Shown: piece after piece, positions 34,745-44,195 of the stretch
Position numbering within the stretch: position 1 is the stretch's first letter
Layout of the letters: each line of letters begins with the position of its first letter
Origin: Paenibacillus pabuli
Lineage (GTDB): Bacteria > Bacillota > Bacilli > Paenibacillales > Paenibacillaceae
Reading direction: 5' to 3'
DNA length: 64,000 nucleotides
Assembly: GCF_023101145.1 (NCBI RefSeq)
Contig: NZ_CP073714.1
Span: 6,510,001 to 6,574,000 of the forward strand
Notes under the pieces: generated by a model
Told to the model about the DNA's origin: nothing
Databases searched by the model: none
The model's input: the letters and a program-made list of their open reading frames with translations, nothing else
Translations under genes and position numbers: made by a program

Positions 34745-34768
34745 GTAAATGTTTAGTTGAACATTTAC
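34745..34768. repeat. Inverted repeat overlapping the stop of the glycosidase gene
   Basis: GTAAATGTT / AACATTTAC around TAGTTG. It covers the TAA stop at 34765-34767. It is AT-rich and has no T run, so it is a weak candidate for a terminator. Confidence 0.35.
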
Positions 34769-36960
34769 AGTTGCCATTCAATTCGTTTCTCGTTGCTTTC
34801 CCGTCTCTCGCCCTTCCAGTCCAGAACAACCGTCCAGCCCGATGCATTGGAAATGCTCGCATAACGACTGCCCTCACGGGATTCAAAGTGAATATCAAAC
34901 TCCGCATCGCCTACCATCAGATGCTCCAGACTGCACTTCTTGTCAGCCCATGCCTGCGGCATATCAGGTGATAAGATCACACGACGATGCTGTGCTTCCG
35001 GTTGAACACCGAAGAAATGTCGCACTACAGGTAAAGCCAGTGCATAGATTGTCCAAGCCTGCACTACACAGCCGTAGTCCGGAGACATCTCCGAGAATGA
35101 ACCCGGCAGTACACGTGAGAAGCTTTTCCCCATCCGGCGCAGTAAATCGAGTGCGTGATCCGGATGCCCATACGCCGCTTCTGCAACCGCATGTGCTCCA
35201 GTAGATATTGTCATTGTGCCCTGTTTATACATCGCAGCAAGATACGTACCGTATTCACCGATGAAGTCGCGGTTTCGCATCGCTTCGAGAGCACGCTGTG
35301 CTTTGTCCTGATCGGCAATTCCTGCTTCCATCGGCGTGACAATGACCCAGTTTTTGTTCAGCAGCCAACCACGGTCGTCCTGACTCTCACCCGCATCGGC
35401 AAGCAATCCTTCCACGTACTCCCGGTAGTCTGTGATCCCTTGCTTCTCAGCGAGAGAAACCATGTAATCCACCTTGGGCACAATATCGGAAATAGGTGCA
35501 ACCGCATCCGCATAGAGGCTGTCTTTTTCAGACCAGTACACATCATTTACTGCGCGCACCGCTTGTTCCGCCAGTTTTTGATAGGTCTGATGCCGTTCGT
35601 TTTCCCCCAAATGGAGACTCATGTGCTCGAGCGCCTGAAGAGCCTTGGCTGTATATACGGCACTATCAATCAATTCCATATTTAATCCGGCAATCTCGAT
35701 GATGCCGTAACCTGAAGGGAACAGGTCTCCGTCCGGGTCCATCTCACCCAGCAGCCAGTCCATTCCCTGAATACAGTAGTCATAATGCTCACGAAGAAGG
35801 GCATCGTCTCCGGTCCACAGGAACATTTCCCATACAAAAGCGATATAGTGTGCTGTCTCCTGCGTGTTGCCGCGATTAGACACAGCTCCCATCGTCGTTA
35901 CTTCATGCACAAAGCGACCATTACCATTCGCTTCCTTAGATTTATCCAGCAGCAAATTCAACGTATCCCGTACCAACTGATGATCTCCCGTAGCAAGCAC
36001 ACCCTGAAGCGCATACGTACTGTCACAGCCGAACCACCACGGATACGTGGGTCCACCTGCCGTCAATCCACGACCAATCCCGTCTACTTGCTGTACCAGC
36101 CACTGATTATTGCGCTTCACCCAGGCAAATTGCTCGTTCAGTTCATCTTCGCCTTCAATAGTCAGCACGGAGCGCTGATCCAACTTGTTGTAGAACTGCT
36201 GCTTCTGCTCTTTCAAGCTGACATGGTCACGTTCAATGACTGCATACGTCTGCTCACAGGCTTCACGGGACGACTCCGACCCGGCAACAAATAACCGGAA
36301 GCGCAACACATCCTTCTCCTCCAGTGTGCATTCGGTTACAAAAGAAATGCCTGTGCCCTTGCCTGCCGTCAGTTCCGGTCCGTAGATTTCAGGCCCAACC
36401 GTCATTTCTGTTCCAGGCAGATCACTTCCAATCATGGCATACCAATCTTGAGCATCATCTTTTACAATGACCTTGCGCGAAGAGATGGCTTCTGCCGTTT
36501 CACCCGCACCTGGGATGATTCCGATCTCATCGGAATACCACACTGGACGGAGATCGGTCCGTGACAACAGCTCCAGCTTGAGCCGGGTTGTTCCTTTGCC
36601 GTAAGCGCTGATCTCATATTCTACGACCATGCCTTTTTCGTAATCGGGGGCAAACTGACTACGTTCAATGGATACCGGAATGTGGCTCAAACCGTGATCA
36701 TAATCGAATCGGCTTCCACCCCAGGATTCGCTTGTGAATCCGTCTGCTCTCGCCCATACCGCAATGTTGCGATCCAGATCGGTTACCTTCAGCCAGAAGC
36801 CGTCCAGCAGCTTGATCGGATGCAGCCATACACCGCCCATTTCGTTAGCCGTATGATGCCCAAAATCAGGAAAGTATCCGTCCTGGGTACCACAAATCTT
36901 TACATATTCACCTGCGTTATAATACAAATTAAAAGGATGTCTGCTTGTTAATGTAGCCAT
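34765..36960 (-). CDS. Six-hairpin glycosidase (glycogen-debranching-like)
   Basis: 731 residues, no signal peptide. The N-terminal about 270 residues are beta-rich; the rest looks like an (alpha/alpha)6 barrel with YPWWFGCDSTYALQGVLATG, LFPSGYGIIEIAGLNMELID and ISTGAHAVAEAAYGHPDHAL. The GCDST region corresponds to the substrate-facing acidic residue in amylo-1,6-glucosidase / GH15-like toroids. It probably hydrolyses an alpha-glucan or branched glucoside taken up by the importer encoded upstream. The precise GH family is not certain. It belongs to the GH65 operon. Confidence 0.7.
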   Translation of the reverse strand: MATLTSRHPFNLYYNAGEYVKICGTQDGYFPDFGHHTANEMGGVWLHPIKLLDGFWLKVTDLDRNIAVWARADGFTSESWGGSRFDYDHGLSHIPVSIERSQFAPDYEKGMVVEYEISAYGKGTTRLKLELLSRTDLRPVWYSDEIGIIPGAGETAEAISSRKVIVKDDAQDWYAMIGSDLPGTEMTVGPEIYGPELTAGKGTGISFVTECTLEEKDVLRFRLFVAGSESSREACEQTYAVIERDHVSLKEQKQQFYNKLDQRSVLTIEGEDELNEQFAWVKRNNQWLVQQVDGIGRGLTAGGPTYPWWFGCDSTYALQGVLATGDHQLVRDTLNLLLDKSKEANGNGRFVHEVTTMGAVSNRGNTQETAHYIAFVWEMFLWTGDDALLREHYDYCIQGMDWLLGEMDPDGDLFPSGYGIIEIAGLNMELIDSAVYTAKALQALEHMSLHLGENERHQTYQKLAEQAVRAVNDVYWSEKDSLYADAVAPISDIVPKVDYMVSLAEKQGITDYREYVEGLLADAGESQDDRGWLLNKNWVIVTPMEAGIADQDKAQRALEAMRNRDFIGEYGTYLAAMYKQGTMTISTGAHAVAEAAYGHPDHALDLLRRMGKSFSRVLPGSFSEMSPDYGCVVQAWTIYALALPVVRHFFGVQPEAQHRRVILSPDMPQAWADKKCSLEHLMVGDAEFDIHFESREGSRYASISNASGWTVVLDWKGERRESNEKRIEWQL

Positions 36961-37016
36961 GGTTGTCCTCCTCTGCGGTTTGGCTCACCGCTCATCTCTT
37001 CTATTAATAAGAACGA

Positions 37017-37862
37017 TTAGCCCTTAATTGCAGAAGAGATGGAAATGCCTTCAATAAAGTATTTTTGTGCAACAAAGAATACAACAAGTGGCGGAAGCAT
37101 AATCAGCATCGTTGCAGCCATCAGCATGTTCCATTCCACGTTATACAGCCCTTTGAACATGGACAATCCGAGAGCCAGCGTATACTTCTCACTGGAATTC
37201 AGATAAATGAGCGGTCCCTGGAAGTCATTCCATACGCCCATAAACGTAAAGATCGATACGGCAATCAGCGGCGGCATGGACAGTGGCAGCATGATTTTAG
37301 TGAAAATCTGCATTTTATTGGCTCCGTCTACAAAAGCGGACTCATCAAGATCACGCGGAATGCCGCGCATGAACTGGCGAATCAGGAAGATGTTAAATGC
37401 TCCGCCCCCGAAGAATGCAGGGATAATGAGTGGTAAAAATGTATCAACCCAGCCGATTTCCTTGAACATGATGAACATCGGGATCATCGTTACCTGCGAA
37501 GGCAGCATCATCGTCGCCAATAGCACCAGGAACAGCGTGCGTTTGCCGCGGAAGTTAAACCGGGCGAAACCATACGCACTTAGGGCAGACGAGAATACGG
37601 TACCGACCAATACCGGAATCAGAATAATCAGCGTATTTTTCAAAAATGTAAAAAACGGGATGGCCAGAACGGCATTTTTATAGTTGGACCACATCCATAC
37701 AGCCGGGAAAAAATCATCTTTGAACACCTCGGCAGGTGTTTTAAGCGACGTTGCAAACGTCCATAACAGCGGGATCAGCACGATGGCCGCACCAGCAAGA
37801 AGCATGAGCATAGAAAATAGTTTTGAGTAGACCGGTTTCCGTGTCGTTGCTTGATTCATCAT
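37017..37862 (-). CDS. Sugar ABC transporter permease (MalG type)
   Basis: 281 residues with six helices. The cytoplasmic EAA loop ESAFVDGANKMQIFTKIMLP lies before the fifth helix. AGGAGG precedes ATG 37862. With the MalF-type permease (11 bases upstream) and the binding protein it forms an importer of the CUT1 class. No ATPase is encoded in the operon. Confidence 0.9.
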   Translation of the reverse strand: MMNQATTRKPVYSKLFSMLMLLAGAAIVLIPLLWTFATSLKTPAEVFKDDFFPAVWMWSNYKNAVLAIPFFTFLKNTLIILIPVLVGTVFSSALSAYGFARFNFRGKRTLFLVLLATMMLPSQVTMIPMFIMFKEIGWVDTFLPLIIPAFFGGGAFNIFLIRQFMRGIPRDLDESAFVDGANKMQIFTKIMLPLSMPPLIAVSIFTFMGVWNDFQGPLIYLNSSEKYTLALGLSMFKGLYNVEWNMLMAATMLIMLPPLVVFFVAQKYFIEGISISSAIKG

Positions 37863-37873
37863 TTGTCCTCCTC

Positions 37874-38770
37874 TCAATCCTTTTCGTTATCGCCCTGGTA
37901 ATAGACCCACATCGAAGAACTGCGGATGACCAGCAGCGTAAACGCCAGAATGATGATGAACAATACCCAGGAGAGTGCCGAAGCATAACCCATTTCGAAA
38001 TCGGTAAATGCTTTATTGTACAGATACAGGTTATAGAACAAGGTCGAGTTCAGCGGTCCCCCGTTGGTCATAACAAATGCTTGTGTGAAATACTGGAATC
38101 CGCCGATAATCCCCATAATCACGTTGAAGAATACCGTTGGAGAAATCATAGGCAATGTGATGTTGAAAAACCGTTGAAACGGTCCCGCGCCATCCAGATT
38201 GGCAGCTTCATACAGCTCTTCGGGAACGCCCTGCAAGCCGGACAAATAAATAATGATTGTGTTGCCGACGCCCCACAAGCCCATGACAATCAGTGCGCCC
38301 AGCGCATAGCTGGGGTCTTGAAGCCAAGCAGGCCCCTGCACGCCGAATAAGGCAAGCGCCCGGTTTAGAATGCCGTATTCCGGATTGAAAATCATAATCC
38401 ACATCATCGATGCTGCTACAGCTGGAATGATGGATGGCATGAAATAAATCAATCGGAAAAATTTCATCCCTTTATTCCGCATATTCAGCAGCAAGGCGAT
38501 CAACAGTGACGCCACTTGATAGAGCGGTACAGACACCAGAGCAAAAATGAAGGTAACTTTCAACGACTGATAGAACAGCTCATCATGAAACATCGTTTTG
38601 AAGTTATCCAGACCGACCCATTCAATCGATTGTACGCCGGTAATAATATCCCATTTGCTAAAAGCGAGCAGCAGGGAAAATAACATTGGACCAATGGTAA
38701 AGAGCAACAAGCCTATAAGCCAGGGCATTATGAACCAATACCCGGCACGCTCGGATTTAGAATTACGCAT
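37874..38770 (-). CDS. Sugar ABC transporter permease (MalF type)
   Basis: 298 residues with six helices. It begins SERAGYWFIMPWLIGLLLFT and has the EAA loop EELYEAANLDGAGPFQRFFN ITLP. It pairs with the MalG-type gene. RBS AAGGAGG before ATG 38770. Confidence 0.9.
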   Translation of the reverse strand: MRNSKSERAGYWFIMPWLIGLLLFTIGPMLFSLLLAFSKWDIITGVQSIEWVGLDNFKTMFHDELFYQSLKVTFIFALVSVPLYQVASLLIALLLNMRNKGMKFFRLIYFMPSIIPAVAASMMWIMIFNPEYGILNRALALFGVQGPAWLQDPSYALGALIVMGLWGVGNTIIIYLSGLQGVPEELYEAANLDGAGPFQRFFNITLPMISPTVFFNVIMGIIGGFQYFTQAFVMTNGGPLNSTLFYNLYLYNKAFTDFEMGYASALSWVLFIIILAFTLLVIRSSSMWVYYQGDNEKD

Positions 38771-38829
38771 AGCAGCCTCCTTGATGAAGAGGGTGAATCA
38801 GCATGGCCGCCGATTCACCCGCATGGTTT

Positions 38830-40119
38830 TTACTTGATTTTGCTGTCAACGTTCTTCGCAGCTTCATCCAGAGCGCCTTTGACATCCTGTTTGCCAAGCA
38901 GCACTTTTTCGAGCGCCTTGGTGAATTCCTCAACAAACACAGGTCCGTTTGTAGAACGCATGGTTACCGGTTTTTTAGCATAATCCATCATTTCGATGAC
39001 CGGTTTGTCTGCTACTTCTTTGGCTTTGACTTCGTCCAGTTCTTTCACAGTCGCTGGCAATACTTTACCGTTCGCAGAGCGAAGCTTCTGTGCATCTGTA
39101 CCCGAGAGCCATTTCACCAACTCGTAAGCTGCTTCTTTATTTTTACCGGCTGCGTTGATCGCCCAACCCGCACTTGCGATAATGCTTGAACGAGTACCGT
39201 CCGTATTTTGTGGAATCAGTGCAGAACCATATTGAACATCGGATTTGTCGAGATCACCTTTGATCCAGCGACCTGTAATCATCATGGCGAGCTTGTCTGT
39301 CATGAACATCGATGAATCTCCGCCTAGTGTCTCGGAATCCAGTGGCGTCGGGGATACACGACTATCTCCTTGAGACCAAGAGACGTATTTATCCATTGCC
39401 GCGATCGTTTTTTCACTGTTCATGTAGCCTTCCGCAGCTGTTCCATCCTCATTCGCGATGTCTGTACCGTTATCCCACAGGTACGTATAGATCGGATATT
39501 CCCATTTGCCTGCGTTGAATCCGAACTGAGTATATTTATTGCCATCTTTTTTAGTCAGTTTTTGTGCAGTTGCAATCATGTCATCCCAAGTCCATTCATC
39601 TGTTGGATAAGGGATTCCCGCTTCATCAAACATGCGTTTGTTGTACCACAGAGCAAGTGGGTTGAAATCTTTAGGCAAGTAGTATTGTTTGCCTTCAATT
39701 TTCATATTTTCAATGAGATCCTTTTGGAAAATATCCAGATTAAACGCAGTGTCTTTGCTCAAATAATCATCAAGCGGCTCAATGACACCTTTATCAACGT
39801 ATTTGTAGTAGTCACCTTCACCAACCAGGAATACGTCTGGTGCCTGACCTGCCGCCAGGGATGTGGTGAGTTTTGTTCCATAACCTTCACTTGGAATAGG
39901 TTCGAACTTTACTTCGATATCCGGGTGTGCAGCATTGAACTCTTCCGCAAGCTTCACTTCATCCGCACCGGAGTTGACATCTCCCCACACGGAGAAGGTT
40001 AGTTTCACCTTTTCTCCTTTTCCACCTTCCGCATTGTTGTTTCCCCCTGATGAAGAACACGCAGATAATACCAATACCAAAATCAGCATCATGACCAAAC
40101 TTGCAGACCCTTTTTTCAT
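38830..40119 (-). CDS. Sugar-binding lipoprotein of ABC importer
   Basis: 429 residues starting MKKGSASLVMMLILVLVLSA with the lipobox LSAC, so membrane-anchored. The mature part is a family 1 solute-binding protein (AEEFNAAHPDIEVKFEPIPS, GQAPDVFLVGEGDYYKYVDK, SSIIASAGWAINAAGKNKEA). It captures an alpha-gluco-oligosaccharide, judging by GH65, GH13 and pgmB in the operon. Start at ATG 40119 after GGGAGG; six codons upstream another start is less suited. Confidence 0.88.
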   Translation of the reverse strand: MKKGSASLVMMLILVLVLSACSSSGGNNNAEGGKGEKVKLTFSVWGDVNSGADEVKLAEEFNAAHPDIEVKFEPIPSEGYGTKLTTSLAAGQAPDVFLVGEGDYYKYVDKGVIEPLDDYLSKDTAFNLDIFQKDLIENMKIEGKQYYLPKDFNPLALWYNKRMFDEAGIPYPTDEWTWDDMIATAQKLTKKDGNKYTQFGFNAGKWEYPIYTYLWDNGTDIANEDGTAAEGYMNSEKTIAAMDKYVSWSQGDSRVSPTPLDSETLGGDSSMFMTDKLAMMITGRWIKGDLDKSDVQYGSALIPQNTDGTRSSIIASAGWAINAAGKNKEAAYELVKWLSGTDAQKLRSANGKVLPATVKELDEVKAKEVADKPVIEMMDYAKKPVTMRSTNGPVFVEEFTKALEKVLLGKQDVKGALDEAAKNVDSKIK

Positions 40120-40146
40120 TTGATTGACCTCCCACATGGATTTATA

Positions 40147-42477
40147 TTAAACCAAGGTTTGAAACCGTTTGCTGAAAGTAACTTGCTTTCCGGACAGCAG
40201 GAGAGAAATTTCTTCCTCTGCATCACTATCAATTAGAATACCCTCGGACGTGATAGTGATATGCAACAGCTGGTTGTGCCAGTAGAGCGGGAATTTCAGA
40301 CTGCTCCAGGACTCAGGCAGCTTCGGATCGAGATGCAGCTGGCCATCCAACATGCGAACTCCGGCGAATCCCATCACAACGCATTCCCATATTCCGCCCA
40401 GAGAAGCTGAATGGATGCCTGCATCCGAAGAGTGCATGTGCGGACCCAGATCAATCTCGGACGCACGACGGAACAGATCATATGCGAGCGAACGATCACC
40501 GAAATCACTGGCAAGAATACTGTGCGTCGACAGGGACAATGAGGAATCATGCAATGTTTTTTCCTCATAGTAATCGTAGTTGGCACGTTTGATATCGGGT
40601 TCGAATTTATTCTCAAGCAGGAAGAACAGCATCATGATGTCAGCCTGCTTCGAAATTTGCATTTCACCAACCTGATCCAGGTTGTAGTCATTAAAGATGC
40701 TGGCGACTTTCGTCTGATTTTTATAAGGGGTAAGATCAATGACTTTCTTCTGCAAGTAAGTATCATCTTGTGGAATAAGTCCTTGTTCATTCGGCCCTGG
40801 CAGATACATTTGATCCAGCTTGTTCCATGCTTCCCGAGCAGATGTCAGGTCAAGCTTCGCAGACAATGCCTGAAGCAACTCGGGTTTCTCCTGCTGAAGC
40901 TTTTCATAATATTGAATGGCGAGCTCCATGTTGAAGTGAGTCATATGGTTGGTGAACGCATTGTTGTCCACATGTTCCTTATACTCATCCGGTCCAACAA
41001 CCTCATTGATGTGATAGCGGCCTTTGGACTCATCCCACTCCAGACGGCTTGCCCAGAACGTTGCTGTATCAAAAATGATCTCGTAACCATATTGATCCAT
41101 AAACGCCTCATCACCTGTAGATTGCACATAATGCCAAACGGCATAAGCGATATCAGAAGTAATGTGCTGTTCAATGAAGCCGGACCAAATCTTCGTCTGT
41201 TCTCCGGTTACGATATCTACATCTCCCCATACCGGTGTAACTTCGCCATCTTCGATCCATGCTGCTTCCCACGGATACATGGCTCCTTGGAATCCGTTCT
41301 CCTTGGCCTTGCTTCTGGCTCCATCCAACCCCTGATATCGATATTCCAGTAAGGATCTTGCGATTTTGGGATTGCTGTAGATGAAGAATGGAAGGATGAA
41401 GATTTCCGTATCCCAAAAGGAATGTCCCTTGTACCCTTCACCACTTAACCCTTTCGCCCCGATTCCCATGCGATTATCATGTGCCGGTGTCATAATGACG
41501 AGGTGATAGATGGCGAAACGAATAGCAAGCTGGTCATATCCACTTGTACTTTCCACTTCAATGTTGTACGTGGACCAGGTGTCTGCCCAAGCGTTAGCGC
41601 TTTCACGAAATAGCTGATCATACCCTTTTTGAGCCTCTTGCTTCAGCTCCGTCAGCGCCGATTCACGCATCTGCTCCAGTGAATATCCACCGTCTCTGTA
41701 AACCAGATCACGGCTGGTATGCACGTTCGAGATTTTTTCCAATGTTACCGATTGTCCCGCTTCCACGGTCACTGTGCCTTCGATGCCTACCTTGCGGCGT
41801 CCCATCGTTTGGCGCAATTCCGGCTCAACTTTTGCCCCATTCAAATGCCAGTGATGCACCGTATTGGTTACAAAATCAATAGCCGATTGTGTCGTCGTTG
41901 ACGTCATTTGAATATATGTCTTTTCAAATATCCGTTTTTCGCCTTCCGTGAAATGCTGTGCTCCTGAGTTCGTCCATTGTCCATTAATACCGGATGCAAT
42001 GTGAACACGTGCCTGACCATCCAGTGGCTTGATGCTTACGGATGAACCAACCAAATGGCGGTTGCTCAAAGAAACAAAGCGACGGAATTGCAGTTCAAAG
42101 CTTTCTCCAGTTGGGCTCTGCCATACCACGTTACGAGTCAGCTCACCGTTCTTGAGATTCAGTTGACGGCTGTAGCTGATCGTTCTTCCTTTTTCCAAGC
42201 TGAAGGTTTCCCCATTTAGAGTTATTGAAAGTTCCGTCACATCCGCTGCATTCGGGAGTTCTGTTACCTCATGCTCGTCAAACTTATTGAACGTTCCAGC
42301 TACAAACCAGTTCCGCACTTGTCCAACATAATTTTCGTCCGTTGCAGAGCGGAGTCCCATGTAGCCGTTCCCAAGTGAGAGCACAGCTTCGCCTTTTCCT
42401 TGATGAGCCGGATCAAATCCCGTTTCAGTTACCAGCCAATTACTCCATTCTCCTTGTCCTGCATCGTATTTCAGCAA
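40147..42477 (-). CDS. GH65 disaccharide phosphorylase (kojibiose/nigerose-like motif)
   Basis: 776 residues, cytoplasmic. N-terminal beta-sandwich (GKGEAVLSLGNGYMGLRSAT), then an (alpha/alpha)6 barrel with GYKGHSFWDTEIFILPFFIY, MYPWEAAW and the general-acid region INEVVGPDEYKEHVDNNAFT, where Glu of DEY is the likely proton donor. SLSTHSILASDFGD supplies the phosphate loop. Maltose phosphorylases usually read GPNEY there, so GPDEYKEHVDNNA favours kojibiose-, nigerose- or trehalose-type specificity. It splits the glucoside with phosphate into beta-Glc-1-P. First gene of the operon, preceded by LacI operators. Confidence 0.9.
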   Translation of the reverse strand: MLKYDAGQGEWSNWLVTETGFDPAHQGKGEAVLSLGNGYMGLRSATDENYVGQVRNWFVAGTFNKFDEHEVTELPNAADVTELSITLNGETFSLEKGRTISYSRQLNLKNGELTRNVVWQSPTGESFELQFRRFVSLSNRHLVGSSVSIKPLDGQARVHIASGINGQWTNSGAQHFTEGEKRIFEKTYIQMTSTTTQSAIDFVTNTVHHWHLNGAKVEPELRQTMGRRKVGIEGTVTVEAGQSVTLEKISNVHTSRDLVYRDGGYSLEQMRESALTELKQEAQKGYDQLFRESANAWADTWSTYNIEVESTSGYDQLAIRFAIYHLVIMTPAHDNRMGIGAKGLSGEGYKGHSFWDTEIFILPFFIYSNPKIARSLLEYRYQGLDGARSKAKENGFQGAMYPWEAAWIEDGEVTPVWGDVDIVTGEQTKIWSGFIEQHITSDIAYAVWHYVQSTGDEAFMDQYGYEIIFDTATFWASRLEWDESKGRYHINEVVGPDEYKEHVDNNAFTNHMTHFNMELAIQYYEKLQQEKPELLQALSAKLDLTSAREAWNKLDQMYLPGPNEQGLIPQDDTYLQKKVIDLTPYKNQTKVASIFNDYNLDQVGEMQISKQADIMMLFFLLENKFEPDIKRANYDYYEEKTLHDSSLSLSTHSILASDFGDRSLAYDLFRRASEIDLGPHMHSSDAGIHSASLGGIWECVVMGFAGVRMLDGQLHLDPKLPESWSSLKFPLYWHNQLLHITITSEGILIDSDAEEEISLLLSGKQVTFSKRFQTLV

Positions 42478-42511
42478 TGTGTATTCCCCCTATGTCTATC
42501 TTATGGTGTTT

Positions 42512-42576
42512 CCGAAACGTTTTGGATTTCAGTGAAAATAATACCGAAACGTTTCGGATTTAATAAAACATTTCGG
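42512..42576 (-). promoter_or_regulatory. LacI-type operators in the GH65 promoter
   Basis: CCGAAACGTTTTGG (42512-42525), the perfect palindrome CCGAAACGTTTCGG (42544-42557) and a half-site ACATTTCGG near 42568-42576. The second lies between TTTATT and TATTAT, possible -35/-10 hexamers with 18-bp spacing on the minus strand. The same box stands before the adjacent LacI gene. Confidence 0.75.
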
Positions 42577-42632
42577 TGCTCTTTTCATCTGGTTCATTTT
42601 GCAAACCTCGCGAACCTTATTCTCAGCTTAAC

Positions 42633-43649
42633 TCAATGACCTGGTTTGGCTGTCGAGGATCTCAAAACCAATTCATTTTGCAAAATATTGAATTTGGGGC
42701 TGTCTTCCGATCTCAGCATACCCATTAGCAAATTTGCAGCTTCATGCCCTAACTGATACATGTTCTGGCTTATAGTGGTGAGTGGTGGATGAAAATAGGC
42801 AGCTGTTGGTATGTCGTCAAATCCCACTACAGATAATCTATCCGGAATAGAGATGTTTAGTTCATTCGCAGCCTTCATTACACCCAGAGCCATCATATCG
42901 CTTGCACAAAAGATAGCGGTAATTTCAGGATAAGCCTTCAACAACTTTGAAGCTTGTTGCTGTGCTTCCTCTTCTGTAAAATTCCCGTTTACGATCCATT
43001 CAGGATTCAAGTTCAATCCTGCGTTGCTCATTGCATCCGAGTATCCTTCATAGCGCTCCTTGGATACAAAAGCTTCCGGGTAACCGTTCACCATGGCAAT
43101 CTGCCGATGACCCAAACCAATCAGGTGCTCTACAGCAGTCTGTGCACTTTGTTTGTGATTCGTTGATACAAAACCAACATACTCACTATGAATGGGGATA
43201 TCAATTAATACACAAGGAATGTCACTATCCAATACTTCCTGCAAATAAGGATCATCCGTCTTCACACCCTGAAGTATGACACCATCCACTTTTCGTTCCC
43301 TACACAGCTGTGTGTACGTTTTCATCTTTTGCTTCGCTGTATTCGTGCTGAACAAAATCAGATCATAATCTGAATTAGCAGCGCTGTCATTAATACCGCA
43401 AAGCACTTCGAATACAAAGTTGTTATCGATGTTTTTGTACGTCATGCCTGATACGAGCAACCCCAGCGTTTTGGTTTCCTTCATGACCAGGCCTCTCGCT
43501 AGACCATTTGGACTATAGTTCAGGGTTTCGGCGGCTTCTTTGATCAGTTTGCGCGTACTATCGCTGACGTCCGAGTACCCATTCAGAGCTCTGGATACAG
43601 TCGTAATCGAAAATCCCGTCATTTGTGATATGTCTTTAATTGTAGCCAA
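42633..43649 (-). CDS. LacI-family repressor of the alpha-glucoside operon
   Basis: 338 residues. The helix-turn-helix is ATIKDISQMTGFSITTVSRA followed by LNGYSDVSDSTRKLIKEAAE and the hinge helix SPNGLARGLV. The ligand domain has LGLLVSGMTYKNIDNNFVFE, VDGVILQGVK, AIFCASDMMALGVMKAANEL and LSVVGFDDIPTAAYFHPPLT. Start TTG 43649: GGAGG lies seven bases before it. A CCAAAACGTTTCGG box overlaps that ribosome site, so the gene is probably autorepressed, and the same box controls GH65. The frame stays open upstream to 43793, but without family residues. Confidence 0.9.
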   Translation of the reverse strand: MATIKDISQMTGFSITTVSRALNGYSDVSDSTRKLIKEAAETLNYSPNGLARGLVMKETKTLGLLVSGMTYKNIDNNFVFEVLCGINDSAANSDYDLILFSTNTAKQKMKTYTQLCRERKVDGVILQGVKTDDPYLQEVLDSDIPCVLIDIPIHSEYVGFVSTNHKQSAQTAVEHLIGLGHRQIAMVNGYPEAFVSKERYEGYSDAMSNAGLNLNPEWIVNGNFTEEEAQQQASKLLKAYPEITAIFCASDMMALGVMKAANELNISIPDRLSVVGFDDIPTAAYFHPPLTTISQNMYQLGHEAANLLMGMLRSEDSPKFNILQNELVLRSSTAKPGH

Positions 43650-43659
43650 TTGCTTTCCT

Positions 43660-43673
43660 CCAAAACGTTTCGG
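43660..43673 (-). promoter_or_regulatory. LacI autoregulatory operator
   Basis: CCAAAACGTTTCGG, one base off the perfect palindrome in the GH65 promoter. It overlaps the lacI Shine-Dalgarno sequence. Confidence 0.7.
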
Positions 43674-43811
43674 ATTACTTATAGTTCTGAGTATACGGAT
43701 TCGAGGAAAAAAATCAAGAACTTTTTTCGACATTATTCTTGCCCTTTTGGAACTCATCTCTTCCTGCACATATTCTACCCGCACTCCGTTCAATCAAATA
43801 GGTAAAAAAAA

Positions 43812-43844
43812 GATCTCCCGACCTTTTAATAAAGTCGGGAGATC
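43812..43844 (-). terminator. Terminator of qoxABCD
   Basis: GATCTCCCGAC / GTCGGGAGATC around CTTTTAATAAA, followed by T8 on the minus strand, 22 bases after the qoxD stop. Its A-rich left flank could also serve plus-strand transcripts weakly. Confidence 0.9.
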
Positions 43845-43865
43845 CCTTAAGCTATTGCATAAAAC

Positions 43866-44195
43866 TTAATGTGCAACTGTGTTGTTCAACATGATCCAGA
43901 CAGAACCAATGACGATGGTCAGCATGATCAACAGACCAAAAATCAGAGCCATTACATTCCAGCGTGGTTTCTCCGATTCACGGATATGCATGAAGAAGAA
44001 GAGTTGAACCACGAACTGAAGTGCAGCTGTTACCAAAACAACAGCCAGTGTAGCTGTTCTGCCCATCATATCATTCAGAACCACCACAAGTGGGATGATT
44101 GTGAGGACGACGGACAGAATGAAGCCGATGACATAGGACTTGAGTGAACCATGCTGCTCGTGGCCATGGGATTCATGTGAGTTATGTTCTGCCAT
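43866..44195 (-). CDS. qoxD: Quinol oxidase subunit IV
   Basis: 109 residues with a His-rich N-terminus (MAEHNSHESHGHEQHGSLKS) and three membrane helices, including ALQFVVQLFFFMHIRESEKP, the characteristic QoxD/CyoD segment. Small subunit of the haem-copper quinol oxidase; stabilises the copper centre of subunit I. It starts immediately after qoxC. Operon qoxABCD. Confidence 0.9.
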   Translation of the reverse strand: MAEHNSHESHGHEQHGSLKSYVIGFILSVVLTIIPLVVVLNDMMGRTATLAVVLVTAALQFVVQLFFFMHIRESEKPRWNVMALIFGLLIMLTIVIGSVWIMLNNTVAH

